Assembly (NCBI GenBank): GCA_014859725.1
Contig: JACUTQ010000003.1
Location: 1 to 46,131 of the forward strand
Reading direction: 5' to 3'
Source of the DNA: Methanosarcinales archaeon
Lineage (GTDB): Archaea; Halobacteriota; Methanosarcinia; Methanosarcinales; Methanocomedenaceae
DNA: 46,131 bases
Positions within the stretch are counted from its first letter, which is position 1. Each line of letters opens with the position of its first letter. Both the position numbers and the translations under genes were made by a program. Shown piece by piece: positions 26,971 to 35,860 of this stretch. The notes under the pieces are model-generated. The model was not told the DNA's origin. It made no database searches and saw nothing but the letters and a program-made list of their open reading frames with translations.

Positions 26971-27240
26971 TCAACACCTAGTTATCTGTTTGTCATAATG
27001 TCTGTGTTTGTCATGTCTGTGTTCGTCGTGATCCTCGTGTTCTTCATCGTCTTCATCTGCATCATCATCATCGGGTGCTGGATCAGGTGCTGGTTCTGGC
27101 TCAGGTGCCGTATGATGGCACTGGCCATCGCAGGCGCTGCTATCGGGTCCGTAGCTCGGTAATGCTGAAGCTGCCGGTATTGCAACAATAGCTAATACCA
27201 TTACTACCAGCAATCCACTAATAAAATATTTCTTTTTCAT
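26971..27240 (-). CDS. Small secreted His/Asp-rich protein
   Basis: An 89-residue protein with a good signal peptide (KKKYFISGLLVVMVLAIVAIPAASALP; cleavage likely after ASA). A short Cys-containing stretch CDGQCHHTAPE follows, then a proline-acidic region, an Asp/Glu run and a His-rich tail (HEDHDEHRHDKHRHYDK), ending in Cys. GGAGG lies ahead of the ATG. The sequence suggests metal binding outside the membrane, such as nickel, zinc or copper, but this rests on composition alone. A TCGCAC/GTGCGA inverted repeat (27287-27310) lies in the promoter region. The gene sits among IS relics and may be recently acquired. Confidence 0.65.
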   Translation of the reverse strand: MKKKYFISGLLVVMVLAIVAIPAASALPSYGPDSSACDGQCHHTAPEPEPAPDPAPDDDDADEDDEEHEDHDEHRHDKHRHYDKQITRC

Positions 27241-27286
27241 TTTATTTCCTCCATTCTCTAGTTTTATGGATTTGATTTACACATTA

Positions 27287-27310
27287 TCGCACCCCTAATT
27301 TTGAGTGCGA
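27287..27310. promoter_or_regulatory. Inverted repeat upstream of the His-rich secreted protein
   Basis: TCGCAC (27287-27292) and GTGCGA (27305-27310) are perfect inverted copies, 12 bases apart, located 47-70 bases upstream of the gene start on the minus strand. They could be a protein operator or a weak hairpin. Confidence 0.3.
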
Positions 27311-27424
27311 AAATATAAAATTAATAATATATGGACATGGATATAATAATTATGACCATATGTTTCTCAATTATGGGAAAAACAAAAATTTTGAATGATT
27401 CAACTTAAAGGTCATGTCTCCGAT

Positions 27425-27650
27425 CAATTGAAAATATTTGATATGTGGAACGGCAAGAGCCACCGGGTATGATAAAGATACTATTTGCAGATGGCTGACA
27501 TTGCAGGAACACATTGTAAAGAAGTTACCGATTACTTTTTTCAAGAGCTTGAGCTTGGCCAGGTGTAAATAGATGAGATATGGTCATATAAAAAAAAGGA
27601 AAAAAAGTGACTGATGACAATCCTGATGAATATGGTGATGTTATGCACTA
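27425..27650 (+). mobile_element. IS1-like transposase relic
   Basis: A decayed plus-strand frame with internal stops and shifts reads GTARATGYDKDTICRWL, then AGTHCKEVTDYFFQELEL, then IDEIWSYKKKEKK, then DDNPDEYGDV. These pieces follow the order of archaeal IS1-family transposases (helix-turn-helix followed by the DDE core). At least two frame changes and one in-frame stop show it is dead. The rest of 27650-28000 contains nothing that I can identify. Confidence 0.65.
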
Positions 27651-28011
27651 ACAGCAAATTTCAAATGTTGCATCCTTCATAGATGGATATTTTAATTTCT
27701 TAATTTTCAGTACCTCACTAAAAAACCTCATTGATTCATTCATCTGATACACCCTACTGAGGACTTAACTTTTAATCTATGTCTCACCCATTCTTCAATA
27801 AGAAGAATAAAGACAAAGCCATACATTTTTAAGAAGAAATGAGATCATGCATAAAAATATCTAACCGTTGTATTTTTGGATGATGTTCTTGGTTAATAGC
27901 CAAAAAAATTATGGGATTTAGATGAAAAACCAGGAATGGATATATTCCCTAAAAAGCAGAGTTAAGGTTTTATAATATAATATAAGTATAAATTTAAAGG
28001 TTGTGGGATAT

Positions 28012-28260
28012 ATGTTTAATAATTATGGTAAATGTGGTAATGCTTGTCAGATATGCATGCATTTTGACTTGACTTGCCGGGGTTGTCTAGCTGAAAGCGA
28101 AGATAATCCTGATACTTACAATTGTGTCATCTTCAATTGTGCTACAAATAAAAATGTCCAATCATGTCTTAGTTGTATTGATTTCCCCTGTGATCTCATT
28201 GAAAGCCTCTCAAGGGATTATTGCCCCATACGCAGCAAAAAACATTTACAAGTTCCATAG
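28012..28260 (+). CDS. Cys-rich DUF3795-like protein, copy 1
   Basis: An 82-residue protein with about 11 cysteines arranged as in the DUF3795 family: KCGNACQICMHFDLTCRGC, then NCVIFNCATNK, then SCLSCIDFPCDL and DYCPI. They probably bind metal, either zinc or an iron-sulfur cluster. The ATG at 28012 is preferred to a GTG nine bases before it. A closely similar copy follows 43 bases downstream. Function unknown. Confidence 0.65.
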   Translation: MFNNYGKCGNACQICMHFDLTCRGCLAESEDNPDTYNCVIFNCATNKNVQSCLSCIDFPCDLIESLSRDYCPIRSKKHLQVP

Positions 28261-28303
28261 TGAATTTTATTTTTACATAATCAAACAGATGGATGAATGA
28301 TAT

Positions 28304-28561
28304 TTGATTAAGAGCTACGGTAAATGTGGTAATGCATGCGAGTTATGCATACATTATGATTTATCCTGTAATGGTTGCTTAGCTGAAAACAAAGATAAGT
28401 CTAAAATTTACAATTGTATCATCTTCGATTGTGCTACTGATAAAAAAGTTCAATCATGTCTCAGTTGTATTGAATACCCATGTGATCTTATCAGAGGTCT
28501 TTCAAGGAGTTATTGTCCAATACATAGTGTGAAATTCGTAAGGTTTCACAGAAAAAAATAA
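28304..28561 (+). CDS. Cys-rich DUF3795-like protein, copy 2
   Basis: An 85-residue paralogue of the gene before it, clearly a tandem duplicate. It keeps the same cysteine pattern (KCGNACELCIHYDLSCNGC, then NCIIFDCATDK, then SCLSCIEYPCDL and SYCPI). By eye about two-thirds of residues are identical to copy 1. The start is TTG and the ribosome binding site is weak. Divergence is spread across the gene while the cysteines are kept, which suggests that both copies are under selection. Confidence 0.6.
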   Translation: MIKSYGKCGNACELCIHYDLSCNGCLAENKDKSKIYNCIIFDCATDKKVQSCLSCIEYPCDLIRGLSRSYCPIHSVKFVRFHRKK

Positions 28562-28611
28562 TTTTTCATTCAGGTTTCATATTAATCTTAAAATATCAAG
28601 AGTAACAGCTG

Positions 28612-28830
28612 ATTGCAGAGGCAAGAATTTCCATCCCTGCTTCACACGGCTATCCGAAGAAGTATGACTATGAATACAGGCTTAGCGGTGTATGTAATAT
28701 TTTTCTCGCTGTAAGCTATCGGCGCATGGTGTAGATAACCGAAAAAAAAGCGGTACTGGGTTTATTTTCTTGAAGAGATTGCAGATCAATACAAACCGAG
28801 CATAGGACAAACATCTTCAGCCCCAACCAC
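28612..28830 (+). mobile_element. IS630-like transposase relic
   Basis: A plus-strand frame broken by stops and a shift reads EARISIPASHGYPKKYDYEYRLSGVCNIFLAVSYRRMV. After a change of frame it continues with KKKRYWVYFLEEIADQYKPSIGQTS. This is the order found in the catalytic region of IS630/Tc1-type transposases (the YEYRR-N-G-A-N-F-A segment followed by EIADQY). No intact ends are seen. A CCCCG/CGGGG hairpin follows at 28835-28855. Confidence 0.6.
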
Positions 28831-28884
28831 GCCACCCCGTAATAAAATTGCGGGGCATCCGTGCACATTTTGGATTGTTAGCCA

Positions 28885-29528
28885 TTAATCAAGTCTATTT
28901 TTAATTATTTTCGCAATTCTTATGGCTTCTTTTTTGCTTTTACCTTTTTCGTCTGTGACCGCCAAATTTACGTGATTATTATTATAAACAAACAATATTC
29001 GAGTTTTTTGGATATCTGTATTTGTGTCAGTGTGTGTCAGAACAATCCCCAATGTGTGGATCGCCCCAATTTATATCAATACCTGATCCAAGTTCGCCCA
29101 CGAATTCGATAATAAATTCTTCTTTGGAAGTACCCTTTAAGTTGGTAATATATTCTATCGTTGTAGAAGGATTCGAATCGTATTTATATAAGATAATTCT
29201 CACTACTCGGCCTGATTGATCCGTCCAACGCGATTTTTCCCCGACATTTCGATAACCTATTGGCAGAGTGGCTCCATAAGTCAGATCGGTCAGATTACCA
29301 AATACATATAACGTGTTTTTTGGAACGGCAAAAAAATGATAATTAGGATCTAACGTAAGTCCCCGAACATCACTCTGTATAACAATCGAATCGGTTGTTT
29401 GATCATCAGATTCCTGATTATTCTGGTGGCTCGCTGGAGTGTCAGTATCTGTTTTTTCTTCACCGATACAACCAGCAATAAAAACAATGCCCACAATTAA
29501 AATGCAGGTCAGCAATAAATTTCTTCAT
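28885..29528 (-). pseudogene. Lipoprotein gene with two frame breaks
   Basis: The main frame (29515 to 29027) codes for a lipoprotein: hydrophobic ILIVGIVFIAGC lipobox, then a Thr/Asp-rich linker, then a soluble domain of unknown family. An ATG with MKKFI at 29528 lies in another register, one base off, so the true signal peptide start seems separated from the rest. At the other end the frame stops at 29027-29029, but the next frame continues with TDTNTDIQKTRILFVYNNHV and runs to a stop at 28885-28887. The break lies in a TGTGTCAG repeat prone to slippage. Either the gene is decaying or two sequencing errors are present. Confidence 0.5.
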
Positions 29529-29748
29529 GGATTGCCCTTTGATGTAATCTTTTATTTTGAGTTTCATTCCATTTCACTTCTTTTCAGTCACTATACCCCG
29601 TACTTGAAGGATATGGGGCTTGTTAACGTTTTTTGGCATATAATGGTTTTTATTTAAATCCTCAGATTAATGTAAATATCTTTGACATCTTGCATGATTT
29701 TACTATTTCGAAATACCATTATTAAATATTTACCACATCACAACTCTA

Positions 29749-32700
29749 TTATTTTATATCCCTGTGATATGACTGCAAAGATCTAACATCAATGCGCTTT
29801 TCCCGGGTAGCTCTAATACCTCTGGCAGCAGCCAGTGCGGCGGCTGTTGTTGTGTAGTATGGGATATTGTACTTGATAGCAGATTTTCTGATATAGCTAT
29901 CCTCATAGACACTCTCCTTGCCAATTGGCGTATTGAGCACATATTGAATCTCGCCGTTATGCATGGCATCGACGATATTGGGCCTGCCTTCATGCAATTT
30001 CTTTATAATCTCACATTCAATTCCGTTCTCTTTGAAATAAGCAGCAGTGCCACTGGTAGAAAGAATTCTAAAACCTATGGAGACCAGGTCCCTGGCAACC
30101 GGAAGAGCGCGCTGCCTGTCGCTGGCAGCAACAGTGATCAGCGCAGTACCGTTCAAAGGTGGTGTAAATCCGGCAGCCACCTGGGACTTGAAAAAAGCGA
30201 TCTCGAATGATTGGGCAAGACCAAGCACCTCGCCTGTTGAGCGCATCTCAGGTCCCAATACAGGATCCACCTCAGGGAACATGTTGAACGGGAATACAGT
30301 TTCCTTTACTCCGAAATGTGAGTATGTGCGCTTATGCACATCCAGACTTTCCAGTTTCGCACCCAGCATCACTTCCGTTGCCATGCGTGCCATGGACACG
30401 CCGGTAACCTTTGACACCAGCGGTACGGTACGCGAAGCCCGGGGATTTGCCTCAAGAATGTAGATCTTGTCATCCATTATGGCATACTGGATATTCATAA
30501 GGCCAATGATCTTGAGTTCAGTGGCAATTCGTTTGGTATATTCTTCCAGGGTCTTGATGTGTACCTCTGATATCCCGATCGGTGGCAATACACAGGCGCT
30601 GTCCCCGGAATGGATGCCGGCCAGCTCAATGTGTTCCATAATGGATGGAATGAAAACATTCGTACCATCAGATATGGCGTCCACTTCACACTCAAGAGCA
30701 TCTTCCAGGAACTTATCAATAAGCATGGGTTTCTCAGGTGTGATCTCGATGGCACCCATGACATATTTTGTTAACATTTCCTCGTCAAAGACAATTTCCA
30801 TGCCCCTGCCGCCAAGCACGTATGAGGGACGAACTACCAGAGGATACCCAATACGTTCAGCCACCTTCAAGGCTTCATCCAGGGATGTGGCAGTACCGGG
30901 ATCAGGCATGGGAATTTTAAGTTTTTCAATGATCGCCGCAAACCTTTCACGGTCTTCTGCCAGGTCAATGCTGGTTACAGACGTTCCCAGGATCGGCACC
31001 CCGGCAGCTTCCAGTTCTTCGGCAATGTTCAGGGGGGTCTGACCTCCGAACTGCACGATCACGCCATCCGGTTTTTCTTTTTCATAAATGCTGAGCACAT
31101 CTTCCACAGTTATGGGCTCGAAATAAAGTTTATCTGAGGTGTCATAGTCCGTGGAAACCGTTTCAGGATTGCAGTTGACCATGATCGACTCATATCCCAG
31201 GTCTCTCAGTGCAAAGGCAGCATGTACACAGGTATAATCGAATTCGATGCCCTGCCCAATACGGTTCGGCCCGCCGCCCAGGATCATGATCTTCTTTCTG
31301 TCCGAGACCGGTACCTCATCCGGGGCATTGTAGGTTGAATAATAATAGGCTGCATTTTCAGCTCCGCTGACAGGCACAACATTCCATGCTTGCCGCAGGC
31401 CCAGGTTCAGACGCTGCTTGCGGATATCCTTTTCAGGTACTCCCAGTATCTTACTCAGGTATTTATCTGAAAAGCCGTCTTTCTTGGCTTGAATAAGCAG
31501 GTCACCGGGCAGCTCCTCACCCTTATAGCTGAGAATTTCTTCCTCCAACCGGACCAATTCTTTCATCTGATTGATGAACCAGGGTTTGATGTATGTGATC
31601 TCATATAGTTCATCGACAGACACCCCTTTTCGCAGCGCTTCGTACATGATGAACTGGCGCTCTGATGACGGCTCCATGAGCAACTTGCACAATTCGTCCA
31701 GTTCCAGGTCATTGAAATTCCTGGCAAACCCCAGGCCGTAACGACCGATCTCTAAAGACCGTATGGCTTTCTGAAAGGCTTCCTTGTAATTCTTGCCGAT
31801 ACTCATGGCCTCCCCGACGGCTCTCATCTGGGTGCCTAATCGATCAATCGATCCCGGGAACTTTTCAAACGCCCAGCGAGCGAATTTTATAACCACATAA
31901 TCCCCGGAAGGAGTGTATTTATTAAGTGTTTTGTCCCGCCAATAAGGAATGTCCTCCAGAAGAAGGCCTCCTGCCAGCTTGGCTGACACCAGTGCAATAG
32001 GGAACCCGGTCGCTTTGGATGCAAGGGCCGATGAGCGGGAGGTACGGGGATTGATCTCGATGACAACAACCCGGTCGGTCTCAGGATCATGTGCGAACTG
32101 GACGTTTGTACCCCCGATAACACCGATGGCATCAACAATTAGGTATGAATACTCCTGCAGCCGTTTTTGAAGTACTTCATCAATGGTAAGCATGGGAGCA
32201 GAACAGAAGCTGTCGCCAGTATGTACACCCATTGCATCGATATTCTCAATAAAACAGACAGTGATCTTGTTACCGTCGGCATCCCTCACCACCTCCAGTT
32301 CCAGTTCTTCCCACCCCATTACTGATTCTTCCACAAGAATCTGCCCGATCAGACTGGCTGATATGCCACGGGCAGCAATGGTGCGAAGTTCATCCACATT
32401 ATATACGAATCCTCCGCCGGTCCCACCCATGGTATAGGCAGGTCGGATCACTACAGGATAACCGATCTCCTTTGCGATTTTTTCTGCACCCTCAACAGTT
32501 TCTGTGGTCTCGCTGATGGGGATTTCCAGGCCTATCTTATTCATGGTTTCCTTGAACAAGGTCCGGTCTTCCCCTCTTTCGATGGCATCAGCCTGGACTC
32601 CTATGATCCTGACACCGTATTTTTCCAGCACGCCTTTTTTGTAAAGCTCGGATGAAAGGTTCAATCCTTTCTGGCCGCCCAGGTTTGGCAGCAATGCATC

Positions 32701-32949
32701 AGGTCGCTCTTTCTCGATTATCTTCTCGAGAGTTTCGAGGTTTAGCGGCTCTATGTATGTTATATCTGCCATCTCAGGATCGGTCATGATGGTAGCAGGA
32801 TTGGAATTAACCAGAACAATTTCATAACCTAACTGACGCAGCGCCTTGCATGCCTGCGTACCTGAATAGTCGAACTCTGCAGCCTGGCCGATGAGTATGG
32901 GCCCGGATCCTATAATTAATACTTTATGGATATCATTCTGTTGTGACAT
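29749..32949 (-). CDS. carB: Carbamoyl-phosphate synthase large subunit
   Basis: Makes carbamoyl phosphate for arginine and pyrimidines from bicarbonate, ammonia and ATP. The 1066 residues contain two homologous ATP-grasp halves (starting near KVLIIGSGPILIGQAAEFDYSG and KIMILGGGPNRIGQGIEFDYT). The C-terminal MGS-like regulatory domain (about 930-1066) contains NGEIQYVLNTPIGK. The length agrees with the family. No carA (glutaminase subunit) gene is adjacent, which is unusual, since the two are commonly neighbours. It is divergent from the RecA/PEP-synthase fusion gene. Confidence 0.95.
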   Translation of the reverse strand: MSQQNDIHKVLIIGSGPILIGQAAEFDYSGTQACKALRQLGYEIVLVNSNPATIMTDPEMADITYIEPLNLETLEKIIEKERPDALLPNLGGQKGLNLSSELYKKGVLEKYGVRIIGVQADAIERGEDRTLFKETMNKIGLEIPISETTETVEGAEKIAKEIGYPVVIRPAYTMGGTGGGFVYNVDELRTIAARGISASLIGQILVEESVMGWEELELEVVRDADGNKITVCFIENIDAMGVHTGDSFCSAPMLTIDEVLQKRLQEYSYLIVDAIGVIGGTNVQFAHDPETDRVVVIEINPRTSRSSALASKATGFPIALVSAKLAGGLLLEDIPYWRDKTLNKYTPSGDYVVIKFARWAFEKFPGSIDRLGTQMRAVGEAMSIGKNYKEAFQKAIRSLEIGRYGLGFARNFNDLELDELCKLLMEPSSERQFIMYEALRKGVSVDELYEITYIKPWFINQMKELVRLEEEILSYKGEELPGDLLIQAKKDGFSDKYLSKILGVPEKDIRKQRLNLGLRQAWNVVPVSGAENAAYYYSTYNAPDEVPVSDRKKIMILGGGPNRIGQGIEFDYTCVHAAFALRDLGYESIMVNCNPETVSTDYDTSDKLYFEPITVEDVLSIYEKEKPDGVIVQFGGQTPLNIAEELEAAGVPILGTSVTSIDLAEDRERFAAIIEKLKIPMPDPGTATSLDEALKVAERIGYPLVVRPSYVLGGRGMEIVFDEEMLTKYVMGAIEITPEKPMLIDKFLEDALECEVDAISDGTNVFIPSIMEHIELAGIHSGDSACVLPPIGISEVHIKTLEEYTKRIATELKIIGLMNIQYAIMDDKIYILEANPRASRTVPLVSKVTGVSMARMATEVMLGAKLESLDVHKRTYSHFGVKETVFPFNMFPEVDPVLGPEMRSTGEVLGLAQSFEIAFFKSQVAAGFTPPLNGTALITVAASDRQRALPVARDLVSIGFRILSTSGTAAYFKENGIECEIIKKLHEGRPNIVDAMHNGEIQYVLNTPIGKESVYEDSYIRKSAIKYNIPYYTTTAAALAAARGIRATREKRIDVRSLQSYHRDIK

Positions 32950-33125
32950 GGTGCACCTTTCCTGGGGTACCTTATTCCTAATACACGTTAAATATCCTTT
33001 TGTTCTTGAATCTTAATAAAGCAGAAAAATAACATAGCTATTCTGCTTTTAGTTCCCATACTGCCAAACGTATCAAGATATGGATAACATTTGCTGGGGA
33101 GGGTTTATGATCGTTGGGTGAAATA

Positions 33126-35771
33126 ATGGAAAAAAGGCACATGGAGAAAATACAATCAAGAATGATAAGTAGCGGTGTTCCTTCCCTGGATGAGGTAATA
33201 CAGGGTTTCAGGCTGGGTGATAATATAGTCTGGCAGGTTGACGACCTGGATGACTATTCCTTTTATGCTGACAGGTTCATTCACCAGGGAATCAGGGACG
33301 GTTATCAATGCGTTTATATCAGTTTTGCTCCCCATAACCCGGTGCTCAAACCAAGGGAATATCTGGATCTAATAGAGGTTGACCCGGGCAAGGGGTTTGA
33401 TTTCTTCAGCAGTGAAGTGCACAGGATAATAGAGAAATACGGCAAACAGGTTTTTTATGTCTTTGACAACCTGTCCTCCCTGGTCGTTGAATGGGCCACA
33501 GATGAACTTCTTGCCAACTTTTTTAAAGTCACCTGTCCTTACATGTTCGAACTTGATACGATTGCGTTTTTTGCCCTGACAAGGGGCAAGCACAGTCATT
33601 CTGCGGTTGCCAGGATACGGGATACAACTCAGATACTGATCGATGTGTACCGTGTGGACTCCAGAATTTACTTGCATCCTTTGAAAGTCTACGACCGTTA
33701 TTCTCCACAGATGTTTTTGCCCCATGTTATTTCCAATGGAAAGCTGGTGCCTGTATTCAATAGTGGGGATGCTGCAGCAGTTTCCACCAGCCATCGTAAG
33801 AAGGTCCTCCAGAGTACCAGTACCATTGCTCCATGGGACAGCGTGTATAAAAAACTAACACAGTACTGGGAAACCGGTATGGTGTCACAATCCACAGAAA
33901 CAATAGCCCTCAAACAGGAACTTTCACGGATGATCATAGGGAATCATCCCCTTTTCAATAAACTTGCTGACAATTATTTGACCCTCGAAGACCTTTTGAA
34001 TATTAGAGACCGCATGATCGGGTCTGGCAGGATTGGGGGGAAAGCCGCGGGCATGTTGATTGCCAGAAGCATTCTGCTTAAAGACGGTGAAAACCGCGAT
34101 TTTTCAGGAATTCTGGAGGCACATGACTCATTCTATATCGGATCAGACGTATTTTTCACTTTTCTGGTGGATAACGACCTTTTTCGTCTGAGGCTGCAGT
34201 TATCAGAGAACTCCAGGCTTACGAGGGAAATGTTCAAAGAGGTGGAAAATCGTTTCCTTAACGGAAAATTTCCGGAAGAGATTACAGAACAGTTTCGCAA
34301 CCTGATAGACTATTTTGGACAGGCACCCATAATTGTGAGGTCCAGCAGTTTACTGGAGGACAGTTTTGGCAATGCGTTTGCAGGCAAATACCGGAGCGAA
34401 TTCTGTACCAACCAGGGCAACCCTGATGAAAGACTTGAAGAATTTATAGGCGCCATTAAGCTTGTATATGCAAGTGCATTAAATCCAGACGCCTTTTCAT
34501 ACAGAAGGGTCCACGGTCTCGAAGATACCGATGAAAAAATGGCAATTCTTGTACAGCGTGTATCTGGTATACCATATAAGCACTATTTCTTTCCGACCCT
34601 TGCCGGTGTGACATTTTCAAAAAATCTTTTCGCCTGGACTCCCCGTATAGACCCAGAGAAGGGAATGATCAGACTGGTATTCGGTCTGGGTACCCGTGCA
34701 GTGGACAGGGTTGGCAGGGATTATCCCAGAATGATAGCAATCAGTCATCCGGAACTCAGACCCGAGATAGGCATGGAAATTACAAAATATTCCCAGTGGG
34801 AGGTCGATCTGCTTGACCTTAAGGATAATGAGTTCAGGACACTGCCTGTTTCTGAACTGAACACTGATGGTGACTACCCCAATCTTAAATTATTTATGTC
34901 CTTATACAAGGACGGTTATCTTTATGACAAGCATACCGGACGTATAGACGGGGTATCGGGCAATCTTATTCTAACTTTCAACAACCTCATAAGAAAGACC
35001 GATTTTGTAGAGAACATAGGAGAAATGTTGAAAATAATCGAAAAGGGTTATGACTACCCGGTGGATATGGAATTTACAGCATTTGTGGATTCAAATAACA
35101 GGACGAGAATCAACGTATTACAATGTCGTACCATGAAGATACCAGGTATAACCGGTCCCGTTGTCATACCGGCTGATATACCTCAGAAAAATATCTTATT
35201 CAGGTCCAGCAAGATCATTAATGGGGGAGTGATTAGTGATATTCGGTACATAGTCTACATAGACCCGAGAGTGTATGCAGGGATTGAAGAACTGCATGTG
35301 AAGAAATCAGTGGGGCGTGTGGTTGGCAGGATCAATGAACGACTTCGTCTGGATGGGGAAGCATATATTTTAATGGGACCCGGGAGGTGGGGCAGCAATA
35401 ATATTGACCTTGGTGTAAACATAACCTATTCAGATATAGACAATACTGCCGTTCTTGTTGAAATTGCCAGGGGGGGAGGCGGCCATACACCTGAAGTATC
35501 CTATGGTACACATTTCTTCCAGGATCTGATGGAAGGCCATATCATCTACATGCCTGTGTATCCTGATACACCTGAATCAGAGTTCAATGAGGAATTTTTC
35601 GAAGTATCAAAAAATATACTGGCCGAACTGTTGCCTGATGACAAGATGTTTTGCAGTTTTATCAAACTGATAGATGTTCAATCCTCAGAATCTGTTGCAC
35701 ACGCTGCAGTCGTGGCCGATCCCCAGAGCCAAAGCTCTCTCTGTTATCTTATGTCCGCTTCCTCGCCCTGA
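33126..35771 (+). CDS. Fusion of a degenerate RecA/KaiC-like domain with a PEP-synthase-like ATP-binding domain
   Basis: An 881-residue protein. The N-terminal ~220 residues resemble KaiC/RAD55-type domains (SGVPSLDEVIQGFRLGDNIVW, then YVFDNLSSLVVEWATDE), but the Walker A lysine loop is missing, since LGDNIVWQVDDLDDYS takes its place. A domain like the ATP-binding part of PEP synthase/PPDK (about 285-560) follows, with RIGGKAAGM and IIVRSSSLLEDSFGNAFAGKY. The C-terminal part has GPGRWGSNNIDLG near 760 and GGGGHTPEVSYGTHFF near 790. No phosphohistidine domain or PEP-binding barrel was recognised. GGGTGA before ATG 33126 fixes the start. Related large proteins occur in other anaerobes; the function is unknown. 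Confidence 0.75.
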   Translation: MEKRHMEKIQSRMISSGVPSLDEVIQGFRLGDNIVWQVDDLDDYSFYADRFIHQGIRDGYQCVYISFAPHNPVLKPREYLDLIEVDPGKGFDFFSSEVHRIIEKYGKQVFYVFDNLSSLVVEWATDELLANFFKVTCPYMFELDTIAFFALTRGKHSHSAVARIRDTTQILIDVYRVDSRIYLHPLKVYDRYSPQMFLPHVISNGKLVPVFNSGDAAAVSTSHRKKVLQSTSTIAPWDSVYKKLTQYWETGMVSQSTETIALKQELSRMIIGNHPLFNKLADNYLTLEDLLNIRDRMIGSGRIGGKAAGMLIARSILLKDGENRDFSGILEAHDSFYIGSDVFFTFLVDNDLFRLRLQLSENSRLTREMFKEVENRFLNGKFPEEITEQFRNLIDYFGQAPIIVRSSSLLEDSFGNAFAGKYRSEFCTNQGNPDERLEEFIGAIKLVYASALNPDAFSYRRVHGLEDTDEKMAILVQRVSGIPYKHYFFPTLAGVTFSKNLFAWTPRIDPEKGMIRLVFGLGTRAVDRVGRDYPRMIAISHPELRPEIGMEITKYSQWEVDLLDLKDNEFRTLPVSELNTDGDYPNLKLFMSLYKDGYLYDKHTGRIDGVSGNLILTFNNLIRKTDFVENIGEMLKIIEKGYDYPVDMEFTAFVDSNNRTRINVLQCRTMKIPGITGPVVIPADIPQKNILFRSSKIINGGVISDIRYIVYIDPRVYAGIEELHVKKSVGRVVGRINERLRLDGEAYILMGPGRWGSNNIDLGVNITYSDIDNTAVLVEIARGGGGHTPEVSYGTHFFQDLMEGHIIYMPVYPDTPESEFNEEFFEVSKNILAELLPDDKMFCSFIKLIDVQSSESVAHAAVVADPQSQSSLCYLMSASSP

Positions 35772-35815
35772 TACAGAGCCTGGAAAAAGCGCAAAATTGA
35801 AAATCATTATGCCAA

Positions 35816-35850
35816 TTTCTGTGGCCTAAAGAGATACAGAAAGTTTTATG
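35816..35850 (+). terminator. Hairpin after the PEP-synthase-like gene
   Basis: TTTCTGT (35816-35822) and ACAGAAA (35836-35842) form a perfect 7-base-pair stem, followed by GTTTTATGTT. It probably ends the upstream transcript. Confidence 0.5.
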
Positions 35851-35860
35851 TTAATTTTAA

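Noticed and set aside
30467-31042. 191-residue plus-strand open frame inside carB
   Set aside because: Shadow of the carB coding strand; rich in Ser, Arg and Met with no recognisable domain.
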